A stretch of DNA of 64,000 nucleotides from Filosporella fistucella (taxonomy: Eukaryota; Ascomycota; Leotiomycetes; Helotiales): assembly GCA_030077755.1 (NCBI GenBank), contig JAQJZZ010000005.1, positions 1,426,001 to 1,490,000 on the forward strand. The letters run 5' to 3'. The first letter of the stretch is position 1, and the number at the start of each line of letters is the position of its first letter. The notes beneath the pieces were generated by a model. It had not been told where the DNA came from. It saw nothing but the letters and a program-made list of their open reading frames with translations, and did no database searches. Positions 22,757 to 34,455 of this stretch are shown in pieces. The translations under genes and the position numbers were made by a program.

Positions 22757-24243
22757 CTTGACGACTTCAGATGTAACACAGTTCGAGAAGGAAGTACAAG
22801 CTTATCGGAGGTAGGAAGAAGGGAAACAAAGAGCAGATGAACCCAGCTTTAATGGAAAAGGCGACCCCATACTGAAGTTGCTGTTAGTGCATATTTTGCG
22901 GGTACGGGGACATTAGCTATCGCAGCACATATCCACCTTCACAGAGCACCCTCGACCCCATCAGCAACGATAAACCTGTTGAACCACCAATCCAACCGGC
23001 TCGAGAACTTCTCTCGGTCCACATACCCCAGATCAACTAGGCCGAAGACGCGGAGAGCCCACAAAAAGGGATCTGGATTCGCGTTGATTCGAACCTTGTG
23101 GCGTCTGTCTGTATTGCGGAGAAATTCAGTCCTGATTGTTCCTCGTATCAGAATCTTTTGAAATAGGAAAGTGAACGTCAAGTCAGCTGGATTAAGGATG
23201 TTTAGCGACGGCCTCCAGATTCCGAATTTGCACCAATCCAAAGCGACATGATGGGGAGAGAAGGACCTGGAGATGGCGGCGGAATATAGTGGGGATGAGG
23301 AAGGGGGAATGCCTAGGATAGGGGAAAGCGTCCGGAGAAGGTTGCGAGGCAAGTGAAGAACTCAGGGAAGAGACCAGCCCAGGACCAGGACCAGGTTAGA
23401 GTGGAGCGAAATGATATTCGGAAAAGTACTTTAAACTAAGGGGCAAACGTCGATATCAGTTAATTGGAAACAACCTCCTGCACATCTAGACGCGTTTTTC
23501 ATAAGGACTGAGTAAGTTTAGTGATAAACTCATGAAGAGCTTTCAATATTCCGTGAATTGGAGATGAATGATTCTCGTGGCAGGCCAGCCCAGCCATGCT
23601 AAGACGGGATGCGGCACAGTGCAAGCAAGTGCAGGAGACTCAAGCAAAAGCTTATCCTTATCGCTGCTCGCCTTGACTCAGCCCATTTTCCAGCCGATGA
23701 CGGGAATAGACACTAAAATGATGCATGTGACTGTAACTCATTTGGCCTCCGACGACGTTGAGTTTGTTACATCTAAGATATAGCATGAAAGTTTTTGTTC
23801 TTGATCTGTCGTTGAAATATGGACGATACAAGAGATTGGCACAATTGTCAAAGGGTCAGAGTAATTTTGAGTTGATAAGAGTCTAACTTAATGTGGACTA
23901 TGGTGTAAGTTTCCATGTCCACATCTACATCCTCATCAATTGATTGGTGAGAACAGTAGATTAAGTCTGCAGAGTATATAATATACCTTCTTAGACTAGT
24001 ATCACAGTCATCGTATTGCATTTGTATTCTGACTGATTGAGATTGTAATGAAGTGGTACATGAATGTTTTCGACAGTCATTGTTTCAACAACATATCGAT
24101 CAGAAGTACCTAGTATTTGCTATTTCCAACTCTGCTAAGAGAGCTTGAGTCTACATATCCCAAAATTACCCAAACATACTGACCTCCCACTTTGTCTCAA
24201 CTAAAATGACTATGACAAATGAAGTCAAGTACAAGTCGTAATC
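22757..24243. other. upstream region of sugar transporter and gene-poor DNA
   Basis: Includes the probable promoter of the transporter. A minus-strand open frame at 22939-23352 (137 codons) has no recognised domain and could be chance. The remainder is AT-rich with no protein-like frames. Confidence 0.4.
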
Positions 24244-24420
24244 ATGACTTCAGTCACAATATATTTCTCCCACCTCTCTGGTTCGCCAAGACTCCTCAAA
24301 GCTTCAACCCACAAAATCGCATGGCAACCTGACGACCGTGCCGCAGACGCAACACATCAACGCTTCATCAGCTGGGCAAGATTTCTTCATCCAGCAAATC
24401 CAAGAAATCTATTCTATTGA
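24244..24420 (+). CDS. possible small open frame, 58 codons, unidentified
   Basis: ATG at 24244 to TGA at 24418-24420. The translation has a balanced, protein-like composition (segments such as STHKIAWQPDDRAADATHQRF) unlike the surrounding AT-rich DNA. I recognise no family. It could be a remnant exon, a small gene or chance; it abuts a minus-strand open stretch that ends at 24409. Confidence 0.2.
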   Translation: MTSVTIYFSHLSGSPRLLKASTHKIAWQPDDRAADATHQRFISWARFLHPANPRNLFY

Positions 24421-24692
24421 AAGATCCCATTCTGGCTCCCAACAAGGCGTCTGTTGACCAAAACGCTCCACAACACGAATCCCCATTCCATGTTCCTTCC
24501 ACCACGGAAACGGGTTAGGAATTATTCCACCAATTCGCATAGGGCAGCCGCAATTCTGGGGAATTTTGGGATGGCTGGGGTGGTGTCCATGTAGAGGATC
24601 CGGGGATATGGATTGAGGGGGTTTGCGAATGACAATTAATCCTCCATCGTGGCTTGAAGCTTGTGAAGCTTGTGAATTCTTGTATTGAAAGT
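24409..24692 (-). pseudogene. orphan open stretch resembling a 3' coding exon
   Basis: On the minus strand the frame ending at TAG (24409-24411) stays open for about 94 codons back to a stop near 24693, but has no ATG until its last third. The residues look like real protein (for example NCGCPMRIGGIIPNPFPWWK and FGQQTPCWEPEWDLSIE, rich in Trp, Pro and Cys). It may be the last exon of a gene whose earlier exons I could not find, or a decayed gene fragment. No family was recognised. Confidence 0.25.
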
Positions 24693-25859
24693 CAAGACGG
24701 AATGATTCTTATGATGGCCTTGGTTAAGGGGTAAGTAGATCTAGATGCATAGATATTTCAGGTTCGGGTCTTGGTGCAGAAGCCAGTTCCCGTGACCACG
24801 TGTTATATTTCAGTTTCGCGAGTTCTAGAGATGCAAGTATGCAGCATAAATGATACGATCAAGTGTTATATTCGGGTCAATGAAAACCAAGGCCAAGTCA
24901 TTCCTGACATTTTGTCGTGGAAAAGTCACGTTGGAGTCCTCCAGTGTTATCCGTGTGGTCGCTGTACCCTTTTCCGAACATGGCCTTCTATTTCATTTTA
25001 TTCGTAATATTTCCATCAATCTGCGATGCAAAGCACTTCACATATCTTTTCTAGTATATTAATGCCAGTGAGATATAAAAGGGACTATGAACTACAATCC
25101 CCTCTTGCTCTATGCTTAGAGAGCGATTCGTCCATCGGGGCTTCAATTATGTCATTCGCGTCACAGTCAGCTTGGGACCATTAAAACCTCGATTGTGTCA
25201 GGAATAATTTATTCTCTTCCAAAAAGTATTTCGTGTTTTCACGTCGTCCTATTAATACAATCTACAAGTTTTCCAATAGTCCTGCTCTTATAACATGTTC
25301 TGAAATTTTGAATATTGGCAAACAATACTGTCATCGCACTGTTTAAATTACTCCTCTGTTAATCGGAAAATTGCGTATATATCCATCTGCTTTCAATCGA
25401 CCCCTAAGATAAATATCCTCACAGGTACATTGTCCGAGAGGAAGGGGAAAAACTCACATTCAAGTTGCAAGTCTTGTATTCACACTGAGTTGCAATTGAA
25501 TTAAATCTTTGAGTAGTATGCTCAAGGATTTCGTGGTCTAGGTAATTTGAGTGCTAGTGATCGTGCTGGAACAGGGCCGCCAACAACGAAATCGTATTTT
25601 CAACGAACCAGATGTCAAATCAAGCCTTTTTCTGTTTCAATAGTGATGAAAATCTTGCTCTGATGTAGAAAGGCTATCTATGTCGTATCTTGTCATTTAT
25701 TCTCACGTAAGACTGATACCGCTTTAAACGATGAGAGTACAGGACTTCCGAGTCACGTTTTACTGTCGGCCGCTCGCTATCATTATGATGTATTTATCTC
25801 TTACCCAGCTACTTTTGATGGACTAAAAAAAAAATACTATGTAGTGGTTTTCCAAATTT
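24693..25859. other. AT-rich gene-empty stretch
   Basis: Upstream flank of the acyltransferase gene. It is low in GC with many short stops in all frames. No gene or repeat with clear borders. Confidence 0.45.
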
Positions 25860-27677
25860 ATGCGCATGTTAATCCTAACTTTGTCACGTTGCCTTCATAT
25901 CATTCTAGCAGAATCTCTCTGTAGACCGCAGTTATGTTTTCAAAAGACCCTCACTGTGACCGAGACGGCGAAAGAGAAACAACAATCTACAAAAGAGATC
26001 GGGTTTGAATGGATAAACTATAAGAACGAATCCTTATCACAAACCCGGCAACTCACCAATGTTGAGCGCATGTTCTATATCTTGAACAAGGACCTCCATG
26101 GCCAGAATTGCCCTTTCTTTGGTGCAACTATCAACATTCAACGATCGGAATCATCCCAACGGAAAACATTACTCGACTTTAAACAGCTACAGGAAAGATC
26201 AATTGTAGATTTCTCCCAGACAAGGTGGAAATACCCGACAGTCGCAGCTCGCGTGGTCGATGGCGCTGATGCTGTCTACATCGTTGACTCTACCGAGGGC
26301 ATTTGGAAATGGGCCAGAAGAACAGTCTCTCTGGGTTCAAGCGATGGAGGTTGGCTTCCTTTACGGGAAGAATTGAATCGCAAATCATCCCTTCCCACCC
26401 CTGACAATGACTATTGTGTCATGTACTTAGTGGTACATCCAGACGAGATTGAAAAATCTGAGCTCACTACGTTTGATGTATTGATGCATATTCATCACGT
26501 CTTTATAGACGGAGCTGGAATACGAAGTATCTTTAATGAATTTCTGAATCGTCTCGCATCACCACTGCCCTCAGAGGAAATCCGGTGGGGCCGAGAAGTT
26601 GAGAGACTACATCCAGCCGCTCCACTATTGCTTAAAGATGAGGGACATAACCACGACCCTTTAGTCGCAAATGGAATTCCTAGAACACCTTCAACTAGAG
26701 ATGAAGGGCCCCCACAGGTAATCTGAAGTATTCATCGTCATGTTAAATTTCGATTATTAATCTTCCTGCAGCCAGATCTCGGGCTTCCATTATACAGACC
26801 TGATATTGGTCCTCCAAGCTTCGACACTCGCGGAATTCTCTTGGCATCTCATACATTTGAACCCATGTTCCTACCTCATCTTCTCGATGCCGGTCGAAAG
26901 CATGGCGTAAAGCTTGCAGCAGTTCTTCATGCTGCATTACTAACCGCAGTCAAAGAATCAGCAGACAGTAATACTGCCCCAGATGGTCTATTCAAAAGTG
27001 CCTCGGCTCTCGATTTTCGCAGTTTGCGGATGACAGAACCGTTCTTAAAGCGCAATGAGTATATGAATTCTGCGGCGGCTGTACAGCCTATCGAAGTCCC
27101 AGCAAGACTGTTTGGGTCTTTTTGGGATGTAGCGAAACATGTTGGTAATCTCTGGGAAGGTATCAAAGTCAAGAAGGGAATGATGGCTCAAATGGAGCTG
27201 GAGGCTGGAGCATTTCTTGATTCGTGGGGTCAAAGGTATGCCATTATCTTTGTCACAGAAATTTTAACTAATGACTGGGTTAGTAACAGCTCAAATAGTT
27301 GGCCTAATTCCATGCCAAGAACCTGTCCTTATTTCGTCTCTGATCCGCCTGGGTCTCAACAACTCGATTCAGAATTCAAAGTCTCCGGGGACAATGACCT
27401 ACTATTAATTATCGGCTCTTACCAACTCGCTACAGATCAAAACCAAACTGTGGTGTAAGTGCATCTGATGCGCGGGCAGTGGCATTTCTTCTTGAGTACA
27501 CGACTTGTGCTGACTTTGGTTGTGAACAGATCAGCACGGTCACATTCCTGGCAAAACAAGTTGACATTATGTCTGGTATTCAATGCCATGCGAAATCCCA
27601 AAAATGAGATGGAAAGTGTGCTTTCAAGGTGGGTAGGCGCCTTGAAAGGTGCTTGCGAAGTTGAAAATGGAATCTAG
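25860..27677 (+). CDS. condensation-domain-type acyltransferase (Tri3/AATase-like)
   Basis: Join 25860-26717, 26772-27235, 27284-27454, 27530-27677; 546 residues in this model. The N-terminal block (QLTNVERMFYILNKDLHG) and the active-site motif IHHVFIDG (His212-His213..Asp217-Gly218, the HHxxxDG of condensation and acyl-CoA transferases) are clear. The second half has the floor-loop-like region and ends with a short WQNKLTLCLVFNA segment as in fungal alcohol and trichothecene O-acetyltransferase relatives. Such enzymes move acyl groups from CoA to hydroxyls of small molecules in the cytosol. The first 45 residues look doubtful and the real start may be later or on an upstream exon. No PKS or NRPS is nearby. 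It borders the hydrolase/transporter group. Confidence 0.75.
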
Positions 27678-28103
27678 CGCTTCATGAGATCATTCGTCAG
27701 CCAGAACCTTTGACTTTCCAGCATAGAAATTTGCTGTTTGAGCCTGTTAATTGATTTATATTCAAGAATCCAAGCCCCGGCGCTCTGGACTGACTGCTCT
27801 TAATCTCATTTTCCCTTTGGCCTTTTTAGAAGATGAGCATGGTATATTTGATGGGTTTAAGTAACGGAAAGAGCTGTCCCACAATTATGAATACTCTTTT
27901 CACATAGAATAGTCCTAGATAGCTCCAAAAATTCTTGTTCGTTTTTTTTTCAGGTCATAACGTCAATTTCGAAACTTTTGTATGTGTATGCTATTTTTGC
28001 GAAGCACTTTTCCACAGATCGATTCATTGCCATCTAACGCCAACTTTCCATACCACCAATTGTAGCCTCATATCTCGAAAGAATCAACTCCCAATCCACT
28101 TCA
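27678..28103. other. convergent 3' spacer
   Basis: AT-rich spacer between the acyltransferase and the DAPG-hydrolase-like gene, probably both 3' UTRs. Confidence 0.45.
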
Positions 28104-28799
28104 TCACAACTTCCCTGGTTTCTTCGAATACTTCTCATACAACTCCGGCAACTTCCCCGCCAAAATCGTCATCTCCTCAGTAGCATGCTGACACAATCCC
28201 CTCGCAAACTCCTCAGGAACCAAAGTCCTCCTGACCTCCGGATCCGTGATCCCCTCAACATCACCTAGCCAAAACCGACTCCTCATCCTAACTCCCAACT
28301 TCTCTTTCTTGATCAGGTGAATCAGATGCCCATTATACATTGCCTCTCCCGTCTCATCATTCCAGTGTCCTACCCTTCCACAAACAGCTAGTCCATATCC
28401 ATTCTTCTCAAAATCTTGTTTCCAACTGTCGCCGAAATAGTTTGCTGGATCTCTGAAAGAGATTTTCAGCTTTTGAAGTTGGTCGCCGATATACTCGTGG
28501 ACTAGATGGTGACCACCAATGTAAGTACTATCATTTTCTCGGGGCCCATCCCAATCACTGAAAATGTGATCAAGTGGATGCCAGAGTTTGTATTGTTCGG
28601 TATTGTGAATCCAGCCGAACCACCATGCTATCATTTCTGATGTGCAGTTTGGCATATAAGTCGTAGCTGCGACGTGGAACATGCCATCTGAGGTGAGTGT
28701 ATAGCCTGTTTCAACGGATTGATACGGAGTTGTGAGAAGTAGAGAGGCTTGTTTGAGTGTGAGTGGAAAGGGAGCTGGATCGGGCGTTGCGTGTGACAT
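28104..28799 (-). CDS. DAPG hydrolase (PhlG/PhiG) family protein
   Basis: Single exon, 231 residues. The protein shows the family pattern: WWFGWIHNTEQYKLWHPLDH (59-78), HHLVHEYIGDQ (97-107), YNGHLIHL (155-162) and HATEEM (205-210). Bacterial PhlG cleaves a carbon-carbon bond in 2,4-diacetylphloroglucinol using a zinc held by His and Glu residues, and the final H-x3-E here fits its last ligand pair (inference). No signal peptide, so probably cytosolic. Fungal members have been annotated but the substrate is generally untested; an acylated phenol or beta-diketone is likely. A TATA-like TTTTATATAA lies about 100 bases upstream (28901-28910). An MFS exporter, a regulator and a FAD monooxygenase follow. 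Confidence 0.85.
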   Translation of the reverse strand: MSHATPDPAPFPLTLKQASLLLTTPYQSVETGYTLTSDGMFHVAATTYMPNCTSEMIAWWFGWIHNTEQYKLWHPLDHIFSDWDGPRENDSTYIGGHHLVHEYIGDQLQKLKISFRDPANYFGDSWKQDFEKNGYGLAVCGRVGHWNDETGEAMYNGHLIHLIKKEKLGVRMRSRFWLGDVEGITDPEVRRTLVPEEFARGLCQHATEEMTILAGKLPELYEKYSKKPGKL

Positions 28800-29810
28800 T
28801 GTGGTTGAGTTGTTGACGTTTGGTAATCTAGAATTTTAGTGGTAACAGTGAGCCAAGGTGCTGAGGGTTAAGTCACTACCGCCACCACTGCTAAGAAACT
28901 TTATATAAAAAGTCTGTCGGGCCCCGCGTTTCGAAAATTGGCCGAGCGGCGAGAGCTTTGAAATCAGGAATACTAAAGGAAAACATCAATGCGAGTACTC
29001 GTTCAGACTTGGGATGTGACATGGTACACTACTTGGTGGAGAGGTGGGTTGAGGGTAGCGAGGTGGGGAAAGGTGGGGATGACTGTTTACTCCCTTGCCC
29101 TTAATATGCGTTCCAAGTTCTTGTATACACTGTGCTAAAGACGTTTTGAAGATTAATCTAGAGTAGCACGGTCTCGCTGAGTGTGTTTGAGCTTCGAAGT
29201 AGACGCATAGTATTCCAAGATATTTAGAGTTTTGTTGCAAATCGTCAGTACTTGGCAATTGTACTTGAAGTTGTGAATAATTGTGTCTTGAATGCAGGAG
29301 AGGACGAATTTGTAACACGTTTTGTAAATTCAATAAAGATGATTGAAGTCACCCCATGCTTCGGATCAACAATCATCTATTGTTCTGCGGCTAATTTATG
29401 ATCTGGACTTTAGAATCATTTATACCTGCCACCTGGTACCCCACGTTCCTGCTCGGCTAGGAAAGGGGCAGTTTCACGTGATCAATGTTGGCAGTAGGTA
29501 CCTCTATCTATTTTGTCCACTCATTCATTTTCAATTACCAGAAGTATTGAGACTGATAATGTGCAGGAGGGTCTACTCCCAGGAGTACATGGGGATTCTT
29601 TAGTAAAGACTTCATACTATATGTAAAGTGACCATAGATCCTGAAAACCATTTCCTGTTCGAAATAAAGACAAGGTTACATATATGGGGACACCTCTATT
29701 GCAAAACAAGATCTTGGAATTGTTATCAAATACCCCATATATCATATAGATATAGAAAAACTCCTATCGCGATAGTAAAGACCTCGTCACACCGGATTCT
29801 ATGCCTCGCC
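28800..29810. promoter_or_regulatory. promoter of DAPG-hydrolase gene and spacer
   Basis: A TATA-like box on the minus strand at 28901-28910 is followed upstream by about 900 bases without a supported gene. A 12-base palindrome CTATCGCGATAG at 29764-29775 sits just beyond the 3' end of the MFS gene. Confidence 0.45.
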
Positions 29811-31720
29811 TCAGTTCAATCCCGCCTTCTTCAGAAGGTCCGTCTCATGGATCCAAATTCTGAACGCCTTACCCTTGAAATAGTAAACGATAGTAGTCAT
29901 ATAGACAGCTACATTAACAGCAGCGATAGTCATGAAAACTACAAGCACTCCATCCGATGTGATCCAATCATTGATAACCCAGGTCCAGATCCATGCAATC
30001 GCAGATTTGAGGCAGGAAATAGTAACCATAAGCTCCCCAGAAAGCTAATTCAGTTAGCAGAGCTTCTCAGTATCCAGTGGAGATAAAAAATTACCTCCTT
30101 GTGAGAATCAAGTGAGTAAGCCATGGCAAGAGTGGCTCCCATCTGAGCACCAGCTGACAGAATCCCAAAGCCTACGATTGGTCCAGCCCAATGTGTCTTC
30201 GCTTCGTAAGTCAAGCCTGATATTAATGCCCCGAAGAATGTCAGAACAACAGCAATAGCACATGCTGGAAGTCTCATCTCCGGTTCTCGAATTCCATGAT
30301 TTCGTTTGGTAGCCCAATTGGCAATGCGATCTGCGAGCGGACCGCAGAAGTAGGTGCCGAAGAGCGAGCCTATGAAAGGCGAAATGAAAATCAAACCCTG
30401 CGCTCCAGAATTGAAAGAATAGGGTCTACGGATGTTAGCATGGGAGCATGTGAATTGTGGGTAGGATGCATACGGAGGAGCAAATAGTTGGGCGACCGAG
30501 GCACCAAGAATGACATTCCACCCCAAGCTGAGACCATATACAAGAGAAGACCATACAACAGTAGGGTAGGTCATCAGTATGAACGGCCTGAGAAATGTCT
30601 TGCCGAGACTGACATTATGATCCACCTGTGAGAAGAAGGAAAGAGTACTCAGATACGACTTCTTGGGGATTTGGACAGAAGAATTCCCATCCGAGGATCT
30701 TTCAATATGCTGGCAATCGTTCTTTACGTTTTGGGGTTCAGTGGCCTTTTCTCCTGCTTCGTCGTCCTGATTTGCTGACATTATTTGAGGCCTTGGTCCG
30801 GTGAACTTCGTTTCGGGCATCGCAAGTATAAGGGTAATCTGGTTGATGAAGATAGAGATTGCAATGATGAAAAATGCCCAACGCATACTAAGAGTTTGAA
30901 TAATGAAAGCCGAGACAAGCGGGCCGATTTCATTTCCTCCCAAAACACCAAGGCCGTAGATTGATATCTTTTCTCCACGTTCGTGCAAGTAGAATATATC
31001 TGTGACTGTGCTGGGAACTATAGCCTCTATTGGAGCCTCGAAAAGACCGAGAAAAGCGCGCCCTAGGATGAACGGCGTGAAGGTGGTTTCTGCAGCGATT
31101 GCGAGCCAGATGCAAGCAACTCCCATGAGGAAATTCGATGTGAGATACACAGGACGTCGGCCGAATTTGACAGCAAGTGGCCTTCGTTTTGTCAATATTA
31201 GAAAGCTTTGGGATATTGATGGGAGTCTAACATCCATAGAAGATTGCCAACTCCCTGGCAGATCAAGGTTGCACCATTTGCGTAAGTTATATATGTGAGA
31301 GATTTGCCAAAAAATCCAGACAACTGAATCATTCCTAGTCGCAGTTAGAATAAGAACATGGTCGGAAGTCTTCTAATCATACCTCCCGCCATCATGGGTC
31401 CAGTCACGGCGCCACTGAAAATCTGTCAGAAATGTTCTACATCGCTTGCTCATGACATACTTGAACGCGTATGCTACACCATTCATCAATACTGTCCATT
31501 TCTTTGCAGACGACCATAGGAGTGGGTCATTCGGATCTGTGAGCGATGGTTGAGGAACAAGAAGAATGTGTCCATCACCAGACTTTGCATGTTGAAGGTT
31601 TCGTAGCCGTCGTTCTGTAGCTCCTGGCCCATCATCGTCCATCAATACCTCTGTTCCTGGAGCAGCCACGAATATTGATTCGAAGGTGTCAATGGATTCG
31701 ATACCGTGCGTTGGGGCCAT
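29811..31720 (-). CDS. MFS drug/metabolite exporter (DHA1-like)
   Basis: Complement join 29811-30044, 30095-30425, 30474-31181, 31232-31334, 31383-31414, 31461-31720; 555 residues. A disordered acidic N-terminus with LTDPNDPLLW (typical of fungal DHA1 exporters) precedes twelve predicted spans. Motif A reads VKFGRRPVY after span 2, and LGRAFLGLFEAPIEAIVPSTV marks spans 4-5. A long charged central loop follows. The second half begins PPYSFNSGAQGLIFISPFIG and contains SGELMVTISCLKSAIAWIWTW near the end. Introns restore frame; one donor is the less usual GTTAGA (31231-31226). Predicted plasma-membrane proton antiporter. It lies on the same strand between the hydrolase and the C2H2 regulator. Confidence 0.9.
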
Positions 31721-32079
31721 GTTGATCTGGGGTTGGAGTTTGTGTAAGAAGTGTTCTGAAGAGGGAAATGAAGAGAAAGTGGAAGGGAGAATGAAGTATT
31801 TCACTCCTGAAATGTTACCACGAAGATCTGTCAATTCAGGGTACTCATATGTTCGATTGATCGGGGGATTTTAATAGCCGATCAGAAACACCTTGGAGTC
31901 AGTATTTCAGATGCAGGTGTTTGTGTTCCTGTTTGAGGAGAGTTCCCCACATCTCATCTTCCCCACACATAAGCCACAGATCTGAACCCCGCATCTGCGC
32001 TTCCGAGACATCGAAGGTCCAGATGCATGACTAATACCTTAAGCAAGTGAGAAGTAGCATTTGACACACAAAGTTTGCA
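31721..32079. other. spacer between regulator 3' end and MFS start
   Basis: About 360 bases with the probable MFS promoter. No gene or clear motif was recognised. Confidence 0.4.
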
Positions 32080-34455
32080 TCAAATACTCGTAGGATGTTG
32101 CTCTGCCGCGATGGACATCCAACGATTCAGTATGCCGTCCATTTCATGTGACACGCCCCAACGCGAAGAAATAGACCCAAGTGTAACTTGCAGGGAATTG
32201 AGCTCATACATGAGATTTTTCGTGATGGTATCTGGTGTATTTGGGTTGTGTTGGTAGTTCAAGAAACTTGACATGTGGCCTGGCTGTATATTCTCACCAC
32301 CCTGCACAGAAGGCAGATCCCATATCTCTTCCCACGTGAATCTCGAAGGCGCAGCAATTGTGGGAAATCCACTTATGCATCGGGCACTATAAATTGTAGA
32401 AACTGCGAATATTGCAGCCGGGAAATGAATCGCGCTGGTCCGGCCTAGTGGAATTCGCTCCATGATGTCTTGAATTGCTAAGGCGTGCATGATAGATCGC
32501 ATGCCATCAAGACTTTGAGACCATGCAACAATGTCCAACTCTCTAATATCCCGGTCTTTTGTATCATGCAACGTCTGAGAAACGTTGTACGTTGTGCAAA
32601 GCTTTTTGCACAGGGCTGTCGTAGGTGTTGCCAGATCCAGGAAGATTGTGTGCCATCTTACGAGAAGTTCCATCTTGTCCACTGAACCTGGCTCATTATC
32701 TCTTAAGGTCGTGTTGTAGAATCGAATAAGTGCACGTGCTATATCTTCTCTGTTGGGCGTTCCTATAGCCGGAAGCCCATCTGCCTCCTGATTCTCAGCC
32801 GCAAGAGATCTATAGATAAATCAGTATGGTGTTTGAAGCATGAGGCAAAAGGCAAGATGCTTCCAAGCTGCTCGCCTTCATTACTGTCGACAAACTCAGG
32901 GGAAACTCGACGTACTGGAGACCTTCTAGCACAATGCGGGCCGTGAACATTGAATTGTTGAAAGCTGTCATCATAAACGGAGCTGAAGCGAAAAGATCAT
33001 TGAAGAGTTCTCGAAAAGACGGCGGCTGGCCATCATTTTTCAGCATTTCACGTATCCAGTCATCCGGAGTAGTCGCATTGAAAGCTGCGTCTGAGCTCGG
33101 CACATGAAGAGGATTTGTTGTATGGCGAGCGCATGCTGCATAACCAGAAAACTGAGAAATATGCCCATCGAGAACATAGTGTCCAAGAACAGCTCTGTTC
33201 CGCACTTCCATGGCGGCCCAGGTTCTCCAGCACTCAAGCTTCTCTCCAGCTGGAGAAGTCAGTGAAGGTACATCAGGCTGGCTCTGTGCAACGTTGAACA
33301 TTCCACATTGTCTTCCCCAGTAGAAGCCGAGGCCGTGAAATATCTGGCTTGTCATACGAAGACTCTCGTTTTTGGACATCAAAGCGTATGTCTGACCAAG
33401 TACTGCAGTTAGAACTAATTGAATCCCTTCACACGAATCTCGAGGCCCTTTGGTGGCCATCAAGTGCTTCCAATTAGTTGCTACGGCTATGTGGGCAAGC
33501 CGCCAAAGGGCTTCCCCTTTTGGTACAGCATCTTTTGAACCTACAAAAAGACTGCCAAGGGCCATGATATTCAATAACAAAGGATGACTGGATTCCTTCA
33601 CAACGAAGGTCCCTCTGTGCAGAACCGGAAACGAAGGAATAAACTTATCGAAAAACACATGCATGCACGTGTCTAAAAAGCTCGATGTGATGCCGGTGCT
33701 CTGGATTTCGGCTGTCAAATTTGATGAGAGAACCGAAATCAACTTGCTCATCTGCTGCATAGCTTGATGACCTTGGCCAATGTTATGTCGACTCGCAGAG
33801 CTATCGTCACTTGGAAATGCAGGATCAATACTTTCGTATCCCGATGTTTGGAATTGAGTCACTGGAAGCGTCATTGGCCATGTATTGCTGAAATCTGAAG
33901 TCAGGAAGTCTAGCATATCGTCTGTGTCGGTCCACCAGGGGAAGGATGATGTCCCAGTTTGAGCAAAACTCGAGTCATCCCCAAGGTACGGTTCATCAGC
34001 TGGTATAGTAGAGCTAGACAAAGTATTTGCTGGACTGAGATTATCAACCTCAATGTCCGCGCTCACGTGACCCAAATGTTGGGGTCCCATCTCTGCTGTG
34101 GATCCTGTGCGAGAGACATCGTTTCGATGAAGTCGTCTATGGCGTGTCAAAACGTCCTGTCTGCCAAATTCTTTCGAGCATTCAGGGCAGATGAATGGTT
34201 TCTGCTTGGCATCTGCATATGCGCTTCAGCTACTGACCATTGGAGCATCATGTAGCTTGGAATGAAGTGTGAGGGGTTTGATGCTTACGACTCCTCTCGT
34301 GTCTCTAGAATTGTATCAGCTGAATTTTTGGGTGTTGAGTTTGTAGTGCAACATACTGCGAGATGTTCAGACTTCGTAAAACTTCGTTGGCAAGTCCGGC
34401 AACGAAACTTTCTCCCACCTCGAACATCATGACTCATTGGGCTCTCCGCGTCCAT
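32080..34455 (-). CDS. C2H2 zinc-finger regulator with fungal-specific TF domain
   Basis: Complement join 32080-32809, 32916-34212, 34289-34304, 34357-34455; 713 residues. Two consecutive C2H2 fingers at the N-terminus: Cys19-Cys22-His35-His39 and Cys47-Cys50-His63-His67, joined by the linker AKQKPF. A disordered Ser/Asp-rich segment follows, then the long helical fungal-trans (MHR) region with FLDTCMHVFFDKFIPSFPVLHRGTF. The first finger is assembled from three exons, one of them only 16 nt (34289-34304, RHERS), which supplies its first His. Predicted nuclear regulator. The start is 1.4 kb from the divergent FAD monooxygenase and the MFS and hydrolase genes lie downstream on the same strand, so it is a candidate local regulator. 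Confidence 0.88.

Noticed and set aside
22939..23352. 137-codon minus-strand frame upstream of the sugar transporter
   Set aside because: Partly protein-like but no family recognised, no second exon and located in promoter territory; kept only as a remark.
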